Below, piece after piece: positions 25,034 through 25,431 of a DNA stretch of 25,431 nucleotides. The DNA is from Chloroflexota bacterium. GTDB lineage: Bacteria > Chloroflexota > Dehalococcoidia > UBA2979. The DNA lies in contig VYDC01000233.1 of assembly GCA_009843585.1 (NCBI GenBank), positions 1-25,431 of the forward strand. The letters run 5' to 3'. The translations under genes and the position numbers were made by a program. The notes under the pieces were generated by a model. The model had not been told where the DNA came from, made no database searches, and saw nothing but the letters and a program-made list of their open reading frames with translations. Positions within the stretch are counted from its first letter, which is position 1. Every line of letters begins with the position of its first letter.

Positions 25034-25431
25034 ATGCAGCGCGTGCTCCTGGTATCCGACAGCGCCGTCCACGTCGCCGTGGCGGAGAGCGTGCTCCGCG
25101 GCGAGGGCCTCCTGCTGCGCCATGAGACCTCGCTCCCGCAGGGGCTCGCGCTCTCCCGCGAGTGGCGCCCGGCGCTCCTGATACTCGACCTCGCAGTGCC
25201 TCTAGAGCGGGACGGCCAGCACGCCGAGCCGGCCGTCGCCGGCCGCGTGGTCGGCCGCGTCGCGGCGCACGCACCGCGCCGGGCACGCCTCACCGCGGGG
25301 GGACTCGGGGCGGTGCTGCGCGATCTGGCGATCGACGGGCAGACGCGCGTGCTCGCGATCGCCCAGCCGGAGCAGGTGGGGCTGCTCCGGCCCGACGCCG
25401 AGCTGGACGACTTCGTGCTCGCCCCGCTCGA
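25034..25431 (+). CDS. receiver-like domain protein, partial (runs off right edge)
   Basis: The frame is open from an ATG to the window end, 132 complete codons. The opening RVLLVSDSAVHVAVAESVLRGEG and PALLILDLAVP (Asp52) resemble the first and third strands of a two-component receiver domain, and DDFVLAPL near residue 130 resembles the D-D-(F/Y)-(L/V)-x-K-P-F end. Three features are unusual: only one Asp in the acidic pocket (Asp9), Ala130 in place of the conserved Lys, and a low-complexity insert of roughly 25-30 residues (about 57-100) between strands 3 and 4. It is likely a pseudo-receiver that is not phosphorylated in the normal way. The C-terminal output domain is outside the window. 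It is divergent from the ABC exporter operon. Confidence 0.7.
   Translation, partial: MQRVLLVSDSAVHVAVAESVLRGEGLLLRHETSLPQGLALSREWRPALLILDLAVPLERDGQHAEPAVAGRVVGRVAAHAPRRARLTAGGLGAVLRDLAIDGQTRVLAIAQPEQVGLLRPDAELDDFVLAPL

Overview
The window is a GC-rich (about 70% G+C by eye), densely coded bacterial chromosome segment. GTG starts are very common: by my start choices, more than half of the genes with a visible start use GTG. No plasmid, phage or insertion-sequence genes are seen. The 11-gene nuo operon without nuoE, nuoF and nuoG, together with general gene content, fits a high-GC Chloroflexota lineage (Dehalococcoidia or a relative). A deep actinobacterial lineage such as Thermoleophilia cannot be excluded. 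No rRNA or other decisive marker is present, so this placement is an inference.

Layout from left to right. secA (minus strand, 3' end cut by the window edge) and prs (minus) are followed by a divergent acyl-CoA dehydrogenase gene (plus). A VOC-fold protein (minus) converges on that gene. bioY, a biotin-transporter S component, and valS lie on the plus strand. valS is preceded by a leader with a promoter, a 19-codon reading frame and two strong GC hairpins. A well-formed promoter at 9306-9334 then opens the complex I operon nuoA-B-C-D-H-I-J-K-L-M-N (9436-19723), whose genes mostly overlap by 4 bases at ATGA or GTGA junctions. Just downstream, probably with its own promoter, is a two-gene unit: a small membrane protein and a peroxiredoxin.

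The peroxiredoxin is the main discovery. Its reading frame is interrupted by a TGA exactly where the peroxidatic cysteine of the TxxC motif should be. Everything on either side is an intact, normal-length peroxiredoxin, and a long imperfect hairpin begins 15 bases after the TGA. This is best read as a selenocysteine peroxiredoxin with a bacterial SECIS element, and a routine gene caller would truncate or miss it.

The right part is mostly on the minus strand: an amino-acid-type solute-binding protein, a MerR regulator, an unrecognised beta/alpha-type protein, a tRNA-Thr(CGT), and an ABC-2 type exporter (permease plus ATPase). A divergent gene for a receiver-like protein begins at 25034 and runs off the right edge. 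No gene-free stretch exceeds 300 bases. The largest gaps are 2484-2692, 3638-3826, 6343-6565, 9269-9435, 22908-23068 and 5550-5700; what could be seen in them is listed below.
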